The notes under the pieces are model-generated. The model searched no databases. It worked only from the letters and a program-made list of their open reading frames with translations, and had not been told where the DNA came from. From NCBI GenBank assembly GCA_030998225.1, contig JAPYXD010000739.1, positions 62,001 through 126,000 on the forward strand: 64,000 nucleotides of DNA. Reading direction: 5' to 3'. Both the position numbers and the translations under genes were made by a program. This document shows positions 12,033 through 24,098 of this stretch, in pieces; position 1 is the stretch's first letter, and every line of letters starts with the position of its first letter. The DNA is from Diplolepis rosae (Eukaryota > Arthropoda > Insecta > Hymenoptera > Diplolepididae).

Positions 12033-12919
12033 CCAGGTGCCTAAAATACATCCTCCTCACGGAACTTAAGTTGAGAACTGAAATTTCAGATACCTAGTTT
12101 ATATTTTAGAGATCTTGTCACATTGAAAATGATATTTAGTAGTCCAGGTGCTTAAAAAACATCTTCCTCAGGGAACTTGAGATGAGAACTGAAATTTAAG
12201 ATACCTAGTTCATATTATAGAGATCCCGTAATTTTAAAAATTATATTTAGTCGTCCAGGTGCTTAAAAAACATCTTCCTCAGGGAACTTGAGCTGAGAAC
12301 TGAAATTTAAGATAACTAGTTCATATTTTAGAGATATGGTCATATTGAAAATTATATTTAGTAGTCCAGGTGCCTAAAATACATCCTCCTCACGGAACTT
12401 AAGTTGAGAACTGAAATTTCAGATACCTAGTTTATATTTTAGAGATCTTGTCACATTGAAAATGATATTTAGTAGTCCAGGTGCTTAAAAAAAATCTTCC
12501 TCAGGGAACTTGAGATGAGAACTGAAATTTAAGATACCTAGTTCATATTATAGAGATCCCGTAATTTTAAAAATTATATTTAGTCGTCCAGGTGCTTAAA
12601 AAACATCTTCCTCAGGGAACTTGAGCTGAGAACTGAAAATTAAGATACCTAGTTCATATTTTAGAGATCTTGTCATATTGAAAATGATATTTAGTCGTCC
12701 AGGTGCTTAAAAAACATCTTCCTCAGGGAACTTGGGCTGAGAACTGAAATTTAAGATAACTAGTTCATATTTTAGAGATATGGTCATATTGAAAATTATT
12801 TTTAGTCGTCCAGGTGCTTAAAAACATATTCCTCAGGGAACTTGAGCTGAGAACTGAAATTTAAGATAACTAGTTCATATTTTAGAGATATGGTCATATT
12901 GAAAATGATATTTAGTCGT
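11922..12919. repeat. 9-monomer tandem duplication, copy 1 (998 bp)
   Basis: Nine monomers whose landmarks reappear exactly 998 bp downstream: the A8 run in GCTTAAAAAAAATC (12,483 and 13,481), AAGTTGAG in an H monomer (about 12,400 and 13,398), CTTGGGCTGAG, and the shortened CTTAAAAACATATTCC (12,818 and 13,816). These shared private errors make recent duplication much more likely than coincidence. The block overlaps the end of the preceding 12-monomer cycle. Confidence 0.85.
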
Positions 12920-13917
12920 CCAGGTGCTTAAAAAACATCTTCCTCAGGGAACTTGAGCTGAGAACTGAAATTTAAGATAACTAGTTCATATTTTAGAGAT
13001 ATGGTCATATTTAAAATTATATTTAGTAGTCCAGGTGCCTAAAATACATCCTCCTCACGGAACTTAAGCTGAGAAATGAAATTTCAGATACCTAGTTTAT
13101 ATTTTAGAGATCTTGTCACATTGAAAATGATATTTAGTAGTCCAGGTGCTTAAAAAACATCTTCCTCAGGGAACTTGAGATGAGAACTGAAATTTAAGAT
13201 ACCTAGTTCATATTATAGAGATCCCGTAATTTTAAAAATTATATTTAGTCGTCCAGGTGCTTAAAAAACATCTTCCTCAGGGAACTTGAGCTGAGAACTG
13301 AAATTTAAGATAACTAGTTCATATTTTAGAGATATGGTCATATTGAAAATTATATTTAGTAGTCCAGGTGCCTAAAATACATCCTCCTCACGGAACTTAA
13401 GTTGAGAACTGAAATTTCAGATACCTAGTTTATATTTTAGAGATCTTGTCACATTGAAAATGATATTTAGTAGTCCAGGTGCTTAAAAAAAATCTTCCTC
13501 AGGGAACTTGAGATGAGAACTGAAATTTAAGATACCTAGTTCATATTATAGAGATCCCGTAATTTTAAAAATTATATTTAGTCGTCCAGGTGCTTAAAAA
13601 ACATCTTCCTCAGGGAACTTGAGCTGAGAACTGAAATTTAAGATAACTAGTTCATATTTTAGAGATCTTGTCACATTGAAAATGATATTTAGTCGTCCAG
13701 GTGCTTAAAAAACATCTTCCTCAGGGAACTTGGGCTGAGAACTGAAATTTAAGATAACTAGTTCATATTTTAGAGATATGGTCATATTGAAAATTATTTT
13801 TAGTCGTCCAGGTGCTTAAAAACATATTCCTCAGGGAACTTGAGCTGAGAACTGAAATTTAAGATAACTAGTTCATATTTTAGAGATATGGTCATATTGA
13901 AAATGATATTTAGTCGT
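12920..13917. repeat. 9-monomer tandem duplication, copy 2 (998 bp)
   Basis: Second copy, adjacent to the first. Correspondence is close through the D monomer ending at 13,917; the next monomer is type E, whereas the equivalent position of copy 1 is followed by D, so the duplication ends about there. Within the pair the monomer near 13,600 has been partly converted (D-like middle with an E-like CACATTG tail) relative to its partner near 12,600. Confidence 0.85.
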
Positions 13918-16022
13918 CCAGGTGCTTAAAAAACATCTTCCTCAGGGAACTTGAGCTGAGAACTGAAATTTCAGATACCTAGTTTATATTTTAGAGATCT
14001 TGTCATATTGAAAATGATATTTAGTAGTCCAGGTGCTTAAAAAACATCTTCCTCAGGGAACTTGAGCTGAGAACTGAAATTTAAGATAACTAGTTCATAT
14101 TTTAGAGATATGGTCATATTGAAAATTATATTTAGTCGTCCAGGTGCTTAAAAAACATCTTCCTCAGGGAACTTGAGCTGAGAACTGAAATTTCAGATAC
14201 CTAGTTCATATTTTAGAGATCTTGTCATATTGAAAATGATATTTAGTCGTCCAGGTGCTTAAAAAACATCTTCCTCAGGGAACTTGAGCTGAGAACTGAA
14301 ATTTAAGATAACAAGTTCATATTTTAGAGATATGGTCATATTGAAAATGATATTTAGTAGTCCAGGTGCTTAAAAAACATCTTCCTCAGGGAACTTGAGC
14401 TGAGAACTGAAATTTCAGATACCTAGTTCATATTTTAGAGATCTTGTCATATTGAAAATGATATTTAGTCGTCCAGGTGCTTAGAAAACATCTTCCTCAG
14501 GGAACTTGAGCTGAGAACTGAAATTTAAGATAACTAGTTCATATTTTAGAGATATGGTCATATTTAAAATTATATTCAGTAGTCCAGGTTCTTAAAAAAC
14601 ATATTCCTCAGGGAACTTGAGCTGAGAACTGAAATTTAAGATAACTAGTTCATATTTTAGAGATATGGTCATATTGAAAATGATATTTAGTCGTCCAGGT
14701 GCTTAAAAAAACATCTTCCTCAGGGAATTTAAGCCGAGAACTAAAGTTTAAGATACCTGGTTTTGTTTTAGAGATCCCGTCATTTTGAAAATTATATCTA
14801 GTAGTCCAGGTGCTTAAAAAACATCTTCCTCAGGGAACTTGAGCTGAGAACTGAAATTTAAGATAACTAGTTCATATTTTAGAGATATGGTCATATTGAA
14901 AATGATATTTAGTCGTCCAGGTGCTTAAAAAACATCTTCCTCAGGGAACTTGAGCTGAGAACTGAAAATTAAGATACCTAGTTCATATTGTAGAGAACCC
15001 GTCATTTTGAAAGTAATATCTATTATTCCAGGTGCTTAAAAAACATCTTCCTCAGGGAACTTGAGCTGAGAACTGACAATTAAGATACCTAGTTTATATT
15101 GTAGAGATCCCGTCATTTTGAAAGTTAATTCTATTATTCCAGGTGCTTAAAAAACATCTTCCTCATGGAAATTAAGCCGAGAACTTAAATTTAAGATACC
15201 TGGTTTTGTTTTAGAGATCCCGTCATTTTGAAAATTATATCTAGTAGTCCAGGTGCTCAAAAAACATCTTCCTCAGTAAACTTGAGCTGAGAACTGAAAT
15301 TTGAGATACCTAGTTCATATTTTAGAGATCTTGTCACATTGTAAATGTTATGTAGTAGTCCAGGTGCTTAAAAAACTTCTTCCTCAGGGAACTTGAGATG
15401 AGAACTGAAATTTAAGATACCTAGTTCATATTGTAGAGATCCCGTCATTTTGAAAATTAAATCTATTATTCCAGGTGCTTAAAAAACATCTTCCTCAGGG
15501 AACTTGAGCTTAGAACTAAAGTTTAAGTAACCTGGTTTTGTTTTAGAAATCTTGTCCTTTTGAAAATTATATTTAGTAGTCCAGGTGCTTAAAAAACATC
15601 TTCCTCAGGGAACTTGAGCTTAGAACTGAAATTTGAGATACCTAGTTCATATTTTAGAGATCTTGTCACATTGTAAGTTATATTTAGTAGTCCAGGTGCT
15701 TAAAAAACATCTTCCTCAGGGAACTTGAGCTGAGAACTGAAAATTAAGATACCTAGTTCATATTGTAGAGATCCCGTCATTCTGAAAATTAAATCTAGTA
15801 GTCCAGGTGCTTAAAAAACATCTTCCTCATGGAAATTAAGCCGAGAACTTAAATTTAAGATACCTGGTTTTGTTTTAGAGATCCCGTCATTTTGAAAATT
15901 ATATCTAGTAGTCCAGGTGCTCAAAAAACATCTCGTCAGGGAACTTGAGCTGAGAAATGAAATTTAAGATAACTAGTTCATATTTTAGAGATATGGTCAT
16001 ATTGAAAATGATATTTAGTCGT
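13918..16022. repeat. Mixed run: D/E alternation, then A/B/C monomers
   Basis: About 19 monomers. Up to 14.9 kb D and E types alternate almost regularly, one with an A7 tract near 14,705. From 15.0 to 15.9 kb C, A, G and B types follow. No gene-like or unique sequence is seen. Confidence 0.8.
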
Positions 16023-17572
16023 CCAGGTGCTTAAAAAACATCCTCCTCACGGAACTTAAGCTGAGAACTGAAATTTCAGATACCTAGTTTATATTTTAGA
16101 GATCTTGTCACATTGAAAATGATATTTAGTAGTACAGGTGCTTAAAAAATACCTTCCTCAGGGAACTTGAGATGAGAACTGAAATTGAAGATACCTAGTT
16201 CATATTATAGAGATACCGTAATTTTAAAAATTATATTTAGTCGTCCAGGTGCTTAAAAAACATCTTCCTCAGGGAACTTGAGATGAGAACTGAAATTTAA
16301 GATACCTAGTTCATATTATAGAGATCCCGTAATTTTAAAAATTATATTTAGTCGTCCAGGTGCTTAAAAAACATCTTCCTCCGGGAAATTAAGCCGAGAA
16401 CTTAAATTTAAGATACCTGGTTTTGTTTTAGAGATCCCGTCATTCTGATAATTAAATTTAGTAGTCCAGGTGCTTAAAAAACATCTTCCTCAGGGAACTT
16501 GAGCTGAGAACTGAAAATTAAGATACCTAGTTTATATTGTAGAGATCCCGTCATTTTGAAAGTTAATTCTATTATTCCAGGTGCTTAAAAAACATCTTCC
16601 TCAGGGAACTTGAGCTGAGAACTGAAAATTAAGATACCTAGTTTATATTGTAGAGATCCCGTCATTCTGAAAATTAAATCTAGTAGTCCAGGTGCTTAAA
16701 AAACATCTTCCTCGTGGAAATTAAGCCGAGAACTTAAATTTAAGATACCTGGTTTTGTTTTAGAGATCCCGACATTTTGAAAATTATATGTAGTAGTCCA
16801 GGTGCGTAAAAAACATCTTCCTCAGGGAATCTGAGCTGAGAACTAAAGTTTAAGATACCTGGTTTTGTTTTAGAAATCTTTTCATTTTGAAAATTATATC
16901 TAGTAGTCCAGGTGCTTAAAAAACATCTTCCTCAGGGAACTTGAGCTGAGAACTGACAATTAAGATACCTAGTTTATATTGTAGAGATCCCGTCATTTTG
17001 AAAGTTATATCTATTATTCCAGGTGCTTAAAAAACATCTTCCTCAGGGAACTTGAGCTGAGAACTGAAATTTGAGATACCTGGTTTTGTTCTAGAAATCT
17101 TGTCCTTTTGAAAATTATATTTAGAACTCCAGGTGCTTAAAAAACATCTTCCTCAGGGAACTTGAGCTGAGAACTGAAATTTAAGATACCTAGTTCATAT
17201 TATAGAGATATGGTCATATTGAAAATGATATTTAGTAGTCCAGGTGCTTAGAAAACATCTTCCTCAGGGAACTTGAGATGAGAACTGAAATTTAAGATAC
17301 CTAGTTCATATTATAGAGATCCCGTAATTTTAAAAAGTATATTTAGTCGTCCAGGTGCTTAAAAAACACCTTCCTCAGGGAACTTGGGCTGAGAACTGAA
17401 ATTTAAGATAACTAGTTCATATTGTAGAGATCCCGTCATTTTAAAAAGTATATTTAGTCGTCCAGGTGCTTAAAAAACACCTTCCTCAGGGAACTTGGGC
17501 TGAGAACTGAAATTTAAGATAACTAGTTCATATTTTAGAGACATGGTCATATTTAAAATTATATTTAGTAGT
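16023..17572. repeat. 14-monomer variant of the higher-order cycle
   Basis: Starts with an H-like monomer that keeps CATCCTCCTCACGG but has the ordinary GCTTAAAAA start, then E with ACAGG (16,134), F, F, A and further cycle members, including a GCGT monomer near 16,803 and a G monomer near 17,090. The next H monomer begins at 17,573, 1,550 bp on. The extra length comes from additional F/D-like monomers near 17.2-17.5 kb, two of which are near duplicates (TTTAAAAAGTATATTTAG). Confidence 0.65.
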
Positions 17573-18567
17573 CCAGGTGCCTAAAATACATCCTCCTCAC
17601 GGAACTTAAGCTGAGAAATGAAATTTCAGATACCTAGTTTATATTTTAGAGATCTTGTCACATTGAAAATGATATTTAGTAGTACAGGTGCTTAAAAACT
17701 TCTTCCTCAGGGAACTTGAGATGAGAACTGAAATTTAAGATACCTCGTTCATATTATAGAGATCCCGTAATTTTAAAAATGATATTTAGTCGTCCAGGTG
17801 CTTAAAAAACATCTTGCTCAGGGAACTTGAGCTGATAACTGAAATTTAAGATAATTAGTTCATATTTTAGAGATCTTGTCACATTAAAAATGATATTTAG
17901 TAGTCCAGGTGCTTAAAAAACATCTTCCTCAGGGAACTTGAGCTGAGAACTGAAATTTAAGATACCTAGTTTATATTGTAGAGATCCCGTCATTTTGAAA
18001 GTTAATTCTATTATTCCAGGTGCTTAAAAAACATCTTCCTCAGGGAACTTGAGCTGAGAACTAAAGTTTAAGTAACCTGGTTTTGTTTTAGAAATCTTGT
18101 CCTTTTGAAATTTATATGTAGTTTTCCAGGTGCTTAAAAAACATCATCCTCAGGGAACTTAGGTTTAGAAGTGAAATTTAATACACCTAGTTCATATTTT
18201 AGAGATCTTATCATATTGAAAGTTATATTTAGTAGTCCAGGTGCTTAAAAACTTCTTCCTCAGGGAACTTGAGATGAGAACTGAAAATTAAGATACCTAG
18301 TTCATATTGTAGAGATCCCGTCATTCTGAAAATTAAATCTAGTAGTCCAGGTGCTTAAAAAACATCTTCCTCATGGAAATTAAGCCGAGAACTTAAATTT
18401 AAGATACCTGGTTTTGTTTTAGAGATCCCGTCATTTTGAAAATTATATCTAGTAGTCCAGGTGCTCAAAAAACATCTTCCTCAGTAAACTTGAGCTGAGA
18501 ACTGAAAATTAAGATACCTAGTTCATATTTAAGAGATATGGTCACATTGAAAATGACATTTAGTAGT
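17573..18567. repeat. 9-monomer interval between H monomers (995 bp)
   Basis: H-E with ACAGG, F, D/E forms, C, G, then the monomer at 18,126 carrying CATCATCCTCAGG and ACTTAGG, B, A and an E-like form. The 18,126 monomer has close relatives only at 34,841 and 39,157, each preceded by the same G monomer with GTTTAAGTAACCTGG. Confidence 0.75.
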
Positions 18568-20445
18568 CCAGGTGCCTAAAATACATCCTCCTCACGGAAC
18601 TTAAGCTGAGAACTGAAATTTCAGATACCTAGTTTATATTTTAGAGATCTTGTCATATTGAAAATGATATTTAGTAGTCCAGGTGCTTAAAAAACATCTT
18701 CCTCAGGGAATTTGAGATTAGATCTGAAATTTATGATACCTAGTTCATATTATCGAGATACCGTAATTTTAAAAATTATATTTAGTCGTCCAGGTGCTTA
18801 AAAAACATCTTCCTCAGGGAACTTGAGATGAGAACTGAAATTTAAGATACCTAGTTCATATTATAGAGATCCCGTAATTTTAAAAATTATATTTAGTCGT
18901 CCAGGTGCTTAAAAAACATCTTCCTCAGGGAATTTGAGCTGAGAACTGAAATTTCAGATACCTGGTTTTGTTTTAGAGATCCCGTCATTTTGAAAATTAT
19001 ATCTAGTAGTCCAGGTACTTAAAAAACATCTTCCTCAGTGAAATTGAGCTGAGAAATGAAAATTAAGATACCCAGTTCATATTGTAGAGATCCCGTGATT
19101 ATGATAAATATATCTAGTAGTCCAGGTGCTTAAAAACATCTTCCTCAGGGAACTTGAGCTGAGAACTGAAAATTAAGATACCTAGTTCATATTGTAGAGA
19201 TCCCGCCATTCTGACAAATTAAGTCTAGTAGTCCAGGTGCTTAAAAAACATCTTCCTCAGGGCAATAAAGCCGAGAACTAATATTTACGATACCTGGTTT
19301 TGTTTTAGTGATCCAGTTATTTTGAAAATTATGTCTGGTAGTCCAGGTGCTTAAAAACATCTTCCTCAGGGAATCTGAGCTGAGAACTAAAGTTTAAGAT
19401 ACCTGGTTATGTTTTAGAAATCTTGTCATTTTGAAAATTATATCTAGTAGTCCAGGTGCTCAAAAAACATCTCGTCAGGGAACTTGAGCTGAGAACTGAC
19501 AATTAAGATACCTAGTTTATATTGTAGAGAACCCGTCATTTTGAAAGTTATATCTATTATTCCAGGTGCTTAAAAAACATCTTCCTCAGGGAACTTGAGC
19601 CGAGAACTAAAGTTTAAGATACCTGGTTTTGTTCTAGAAATCTTGTCCTTTTGAAAATTATATTTGGAACTCCAGGTGCTTAAAAAACATCCTCCTCAGG
19701 GAACTTGAGATAAGAACTGAAATTTAAGATACCTAGTTTATATTTTAGAGATCTTGTCACATTGAAAATGATATTTAGTAGTCCAGGTGCTCAAACAACA
19801 TCTTCCTCAGGGAACTTGAGCTGAGAACTGAAATTTAAGATAACTAGTTCATATTTTAGAGATATGGTCATGTTGAAAATTATATGTAGTAGTCCAGGTG
19901 CGTAAAAAACATCTTCCTCAGGGAATCTGAGCTGAGAACTAAAGTTTAAGATACCTGGTTTTGTTTTAGAAATCTTGTCCTTTTGAAAATTATATCTAGT
20001 AGTCCAGGTGCTCAAACAACATATCCTCAGGGAACTTGAGCTGAGAACTGAAAATTAAGATACCTAGTTCATATTGTAGAGATCCCGTCATTTTGAAAGT
20101 TATATCTATTATTCCAGGTGCTTAAAAAACATCTTCCTCAGGGAACTTGAGCTGAGAACTTAAATTTAAGATACCTGGTTTTGTTCTAGAAATCTTGTCC
20201 TTTTGAAAATTATATTTAGAACTCCAGGTGCTTAAAAAACATCTTCCTCAGGGAACTCGAGCTGAGAACTGAAATTTAAGATACCTAGTTCATATTGTAG
20301 AGATCCCGTCATTTTGAAAAATATATTTAGTCGTCCAGGTGCTTAAAAAACATCTTCCTCAGGGAACTTGAGCTGAGAACTGAAATTTAAGATAACTAGT
20401 TCATATTTTAGAGATATGGTCATATTGAAAATTATATTTAGTAGT
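18568..20445. repeat. 17-monomer higher-order cycle, copy 1
   Basis: H-E to H-E in 1,878 bp. The order matches the 12-monomer cycle, but the five-monomer set (GCGT-type, C, G, CCTCCTC/GATAAG, D) occurs twice: slot starts at 19,343 and 19,894. In this copy the first slot monomer begins GCTTAAAAACATC instead of GCGT. The D monomer between them starts CTCAAACAACATC (about 19,790) and carries TATGGTCATGTTG. The A monomer near 19,255 is unusually altered (GGCAATAAAGCC, TAATATTTACG). Confidence 0.8.
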
Positions 20446-21444
20446 CCAGGTGCCTAAAATACATCCTCCTCACGGAACTTAAGCTGAGAACTGAAATTTC
20501 AGATACCTAGTTTATATTTTAGAGATCTTGTCACATTGAAAATGATATTTAGTAGTCCAGGTGCTTAAAAAACATCTTCCTCAGGGAACTTGAGATGAGA
20601 ACTGAAATTTAAGATACCTAGTTCATATTATAGAGATCCCGTCATTTTAAAAATGATATTTAGTCGTCCAGGTGCTTAAAAAACATCTTCCTCAGGGAAC
20701 TTGAGCTGAGAACTAAAATTTAAGATAACTAGTTCATATTTTAGAGATATGGTCATATTGAAAATTATATTTAATAGTCCAGGTGCCTAAAATACATCCT
20801 CCTCACGGAACTTAAGCTGAGAACTGAAATTTCAGATACCTAGTTTATATTTTAGAGATCTTGTCACATTGAAAATGATATTTAGTAGTCCAGGTGCTTA
20901 AAAAACATCTTCCTCAGGGAACTTGAGATGAGAACTGAAATTTAAGATACCTAGTTCATATTATAGAGATCCCGTAATTTTAAAAATTATATTTAGTCGT
21001 CCAGGTGCTTAAAAAACATCTTCCTCAGGGAACTTGAGCTGAGAACTGAAATTTAAGATAACTAGTTCATATTTTAGAGATCTTGTCATATTGAAAATTA
21101 TATTTAGTAGTCCAGGTGCCTAAAATACATCCTCCTCACGGAACTTAAGCTGAGAACTGAAATTTCAGATACCTAGTTTATATTTTAGAGATCTTGTCAC
21201 ATTGAAAATGATATTTAGTAGTCCAGGTGCTTAAAAAACATCTTCCTCAGGGAACTTGAGATGAGAACTGAAATTTAAGATACCTAGTTCATATTATAGA
21301 GATCCCGTCATTCTGAAAATAAAATCTAGTAGTCCAGGTGCTTAAAAAACATCTTCCTCAGGGAACTTGAGCTGAGAACTGAAATTTCAGATACCTAGTT
21401 TATATTTTAGAGATCTTGTCATATTGAAAATGATATTTAGTCGT
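20446..21444. repeat. Trimer array: H-E / F / D repeated with 333-bp period
   Basis: H monomers start at 20,446, 20,779 and 21,112, exactly 333 bp (3 x 111) apart, each followed by an F-like and then a D-like monomer. In the third trimer the F monomer ends with a B-type tail (CATTCTGAAAATAAAATC) and the last monomer is type E, so the regular trimer decays there. Two such trimers recur at 40,706-41,371. Confidence 0.85.
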
Positions 21445-22880
21445 CCAGGTGCTTAAAAAACATCTTCCTCAGGGAACTTGAGCTGAGAACTGAAATTTAA
21501 GATAACTAGTTCATATTTTAGAGATATGGTCATATTGAAAATGATATTTAGTCGTCCAGGTGCTTAAAAAACATCTTCCTCAGGGAAATTAAGCCGAGAA
21601 CTAAAGTTTAAGATACCTGGTTTTGTTTTAGAGATCCCGTCATTTTGAAAATTATATTTAGTCGTCCAGGTGCTTAAAAAACATCTTCCTCAGGGAACTT
21701 GAGCTGAGAACTGAAATTTAAGATAACTAGTTCATATTTTAGAGATATTGTCATATTGAAAATGATATTTAGTCGTCCAGGTGCTTAAAAAACATCTTCC
21801 TCAGTGAAATTGAGCTGAGAAATGAAAATTAAGATACCCAGTTCATATTGTAGAGATCCCGTCATTTTGAAAAATATATTTAGTCGTCCAGGTGCTTAAA
21901 AACATCTTCCTCAGGGAACTTGAGCCGAGAACTGGAAATTAAGATAGCTAGTTTATATTGTAGAGATCCCGTCATTTTGAAAATTATATGTATTTGTCCA
22001 GGTGCTTAAAAAACATCTTCCTCAGGGAAATTAAGCCGAGAAATAAAATTTAAGATACCTGGTTTTGTTTTAGAGATCCCGTCATTTTGAAAATTATATC
22101 TAGTAGTCCAGGTGCTCAAAAAACATCTTCCTCAGGGAACTTAAGCTGAGAACTGAAATTTAAGATAAATAGTTCTTATTTTAGAGATCTTTTCACATGG
22201 AAAATTATATTTTGTATTCCAGGTGCTTAAAAAACATCTTCCTCAGGGAACTTGAGCTGAGAACTGAAATTTAAGATACCTAGTTTACATTTTAGAGATC
22301 CCGTCATTTTGAAAATTATATCTATTATTCCAGGTGCTTGAAAAACATCTTCCTCAGGGAACTTGAGCTGAGAACTAAAGTTTAAGTAACCTGGTTTTGT
22401 TTTAGAAATCTTGTCCTTTTGAAAATTATATTTAGTACTCCAGGTGCTTAAAAAACATCCTCCTCAGGGAACTTGAGATAAGAACTGAAATTTAAGATAC
22501 ATAGTTTATATTTTAGAGATTTTGTCATATTGAAAATTATATCTAGTAGTCCAGGTGCTTAAAAACATCTTCCTCAGGGAACTTGAGCTGAGAACTGAAA
22601 ATTAAGATACCTAGTTTATATTGTAGAGATCCCGTCATTTTGAAAGTTAATTCTATTATTCCAGGTGCTTAAAAAACATCTTCCTCATGGAAATTAAGCC
22701 GAGAACTTTAATTTAAGATAACTGGTTTTGTTTTAGAGATCCCGTCATTTTGAAAATTATATCTAGTAGTCCAGGTGCTCAAAAAACATCTCCTCAGGGA
22801 ACTGAAGCTGAGAACTGAAAATTAATATACCTAGTTCATATTTTAGAGATATGGTCATATTGAAAATTATATTTAGTAGT
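21445..22880. repeat. Mixed run of D, A, B, C and G monomers
   Basis: About 13 monomers. D and A types lead, then C/G forms from 22.2 kb. A monomer near 22,130 has GATCTTTTCACATGG, a variant shared in part with monomers near 42,670, 52,190 and 53,740. The A monomer at 22,661 carries AACTTTAATTTAAGATAACTGG-type wording shared with those at 31,630, 42,482, 52,002 and 53,550. No gene-like sequence is seen. Confidence 0.8.
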
Positions 22881-24098
22881 CCAGGTGCCTAAAATACATC
22901 CTCCTCACGGAACTTAAGCTGAGAAATGAAATTTCAGATACCTAGTTTATATTTTAGAGATCTTGTCACATTGAAAATGATATTTAGTAGTACAGGTGCT
23001 TAAAAAATACCTTCCTCAGGGAACTTGAGATGAGAACTGAAATTTAAGATACCTAGTTCATATTATAGAGATCCCGTAATTTTAAAAATTATATTTAGTC
23101 GTCCAGGTGCTTAAAAAACATCTTCCTCAGGGAACTTGAGCTGAGAACTGAAATTTAAGATACCTAGTTCATATTATAGAGATCCCGTAATTTTAAAAAT
23201 TATATTTAGTCGTCCAGGTGCTTAAAAAACATCTTCCTCAGGGAAATTAAGCCGAGAACTAAAGTTTAAGATACCTGGTTTTGTTTTAGAGATCCCGTCA
23301 TTTTGAAAATTATATCTAGTAGTCCAGGTACTTAAAAAACATCTTCCTCAGTGAAATTGAGCTGAGAAATGAAAATTAAGATACCCAGTTCATATTGTAG
23401 AGATCCCGTCATTTTGTTTGTTAATTCTATTAGTCCAGGTGCTTAAAAAACATCTTCCTCAGGGAACTTGAGCTGAGAACTGAAAATTAAGATACCTAGT
23501 TTATATTGTAGAGATCCCGTCATTCTGACAAATTAAGTCTAGTAGTCCAGGTGCTTAAAAAACATCTTCCTCAGGGAACTTGAGCTGAGAACTAAAGTTT
23601 AAGATACCTGGTTATGTTTTAGAAATCTTGTCATTTTGAAAATTATATCTAGTAGTCCAGGTGCTCAAACAACATATCCTCATGGAACTTAAGCTGAGAA
23701 CTGAAAATTAAGATACCTAGTTTATATTGTAGAGATCCCGTCATTTTGAAAGTTAATTCTATTATTCCAGGTGCTTAAAAAACATCTTCCTCAGGGAACT
23801 TGAGCTGAGAACTAAAGTTTAAGATACCTGGTTTTGTTCTAGAAATCTTGTCCTTTTGAAAATTATATTTGGAACTCCAGGTGCTTAAAAAACATCCTCC
23901 TCAGGGAACTTGAGATAAGAACTGAAATTTAAGATACCTAGTTCATATTGTAGAGATCCCGTAATTTTGAAAATGATATTAAATCGTCCAGGTGCTTAAA
24001 AAACATCTTCCTCAGGGAACTCGAGCTGAGAACTGAAATTTAAGATAACTAGTTCATATTTTAGAGATATGGTCATATTGAAAATTATATTTAGTAGT
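22881..24098. repeat. 11-monomer higher-order cycle, copy 1 (1,218 bp)
   Basis: H-E to H-E in exactly 1,218 bp, the same length as the cycles at 43,364 and 54,878. Order: H-E, F (ACAGG/TACC), F, A, GGTACTT, B (CTGACAAATTAAG), a G-like monomer with GGTTATG, C, G, CCTCCTC/GATAAG, D. Compared with the 12-monomer cycle one A monomer is missing and the GCGT start is replaced by GCTT, consistent with a one-monomer deletion joining A to the GCGT monomer. Confidence 0.85.

Noticed and set aside
19791..20015. Five near-identical 74-codon frames (also at 28,979, 32,190, 37,392 and 61,088) as a conserved gene family
   Set aside because: Their similarity follows from the duplicated GCGT module of the satellite. 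They start at TTG, lack any recognised domain, and the equivalent module at 49.6 kb has no such frame.
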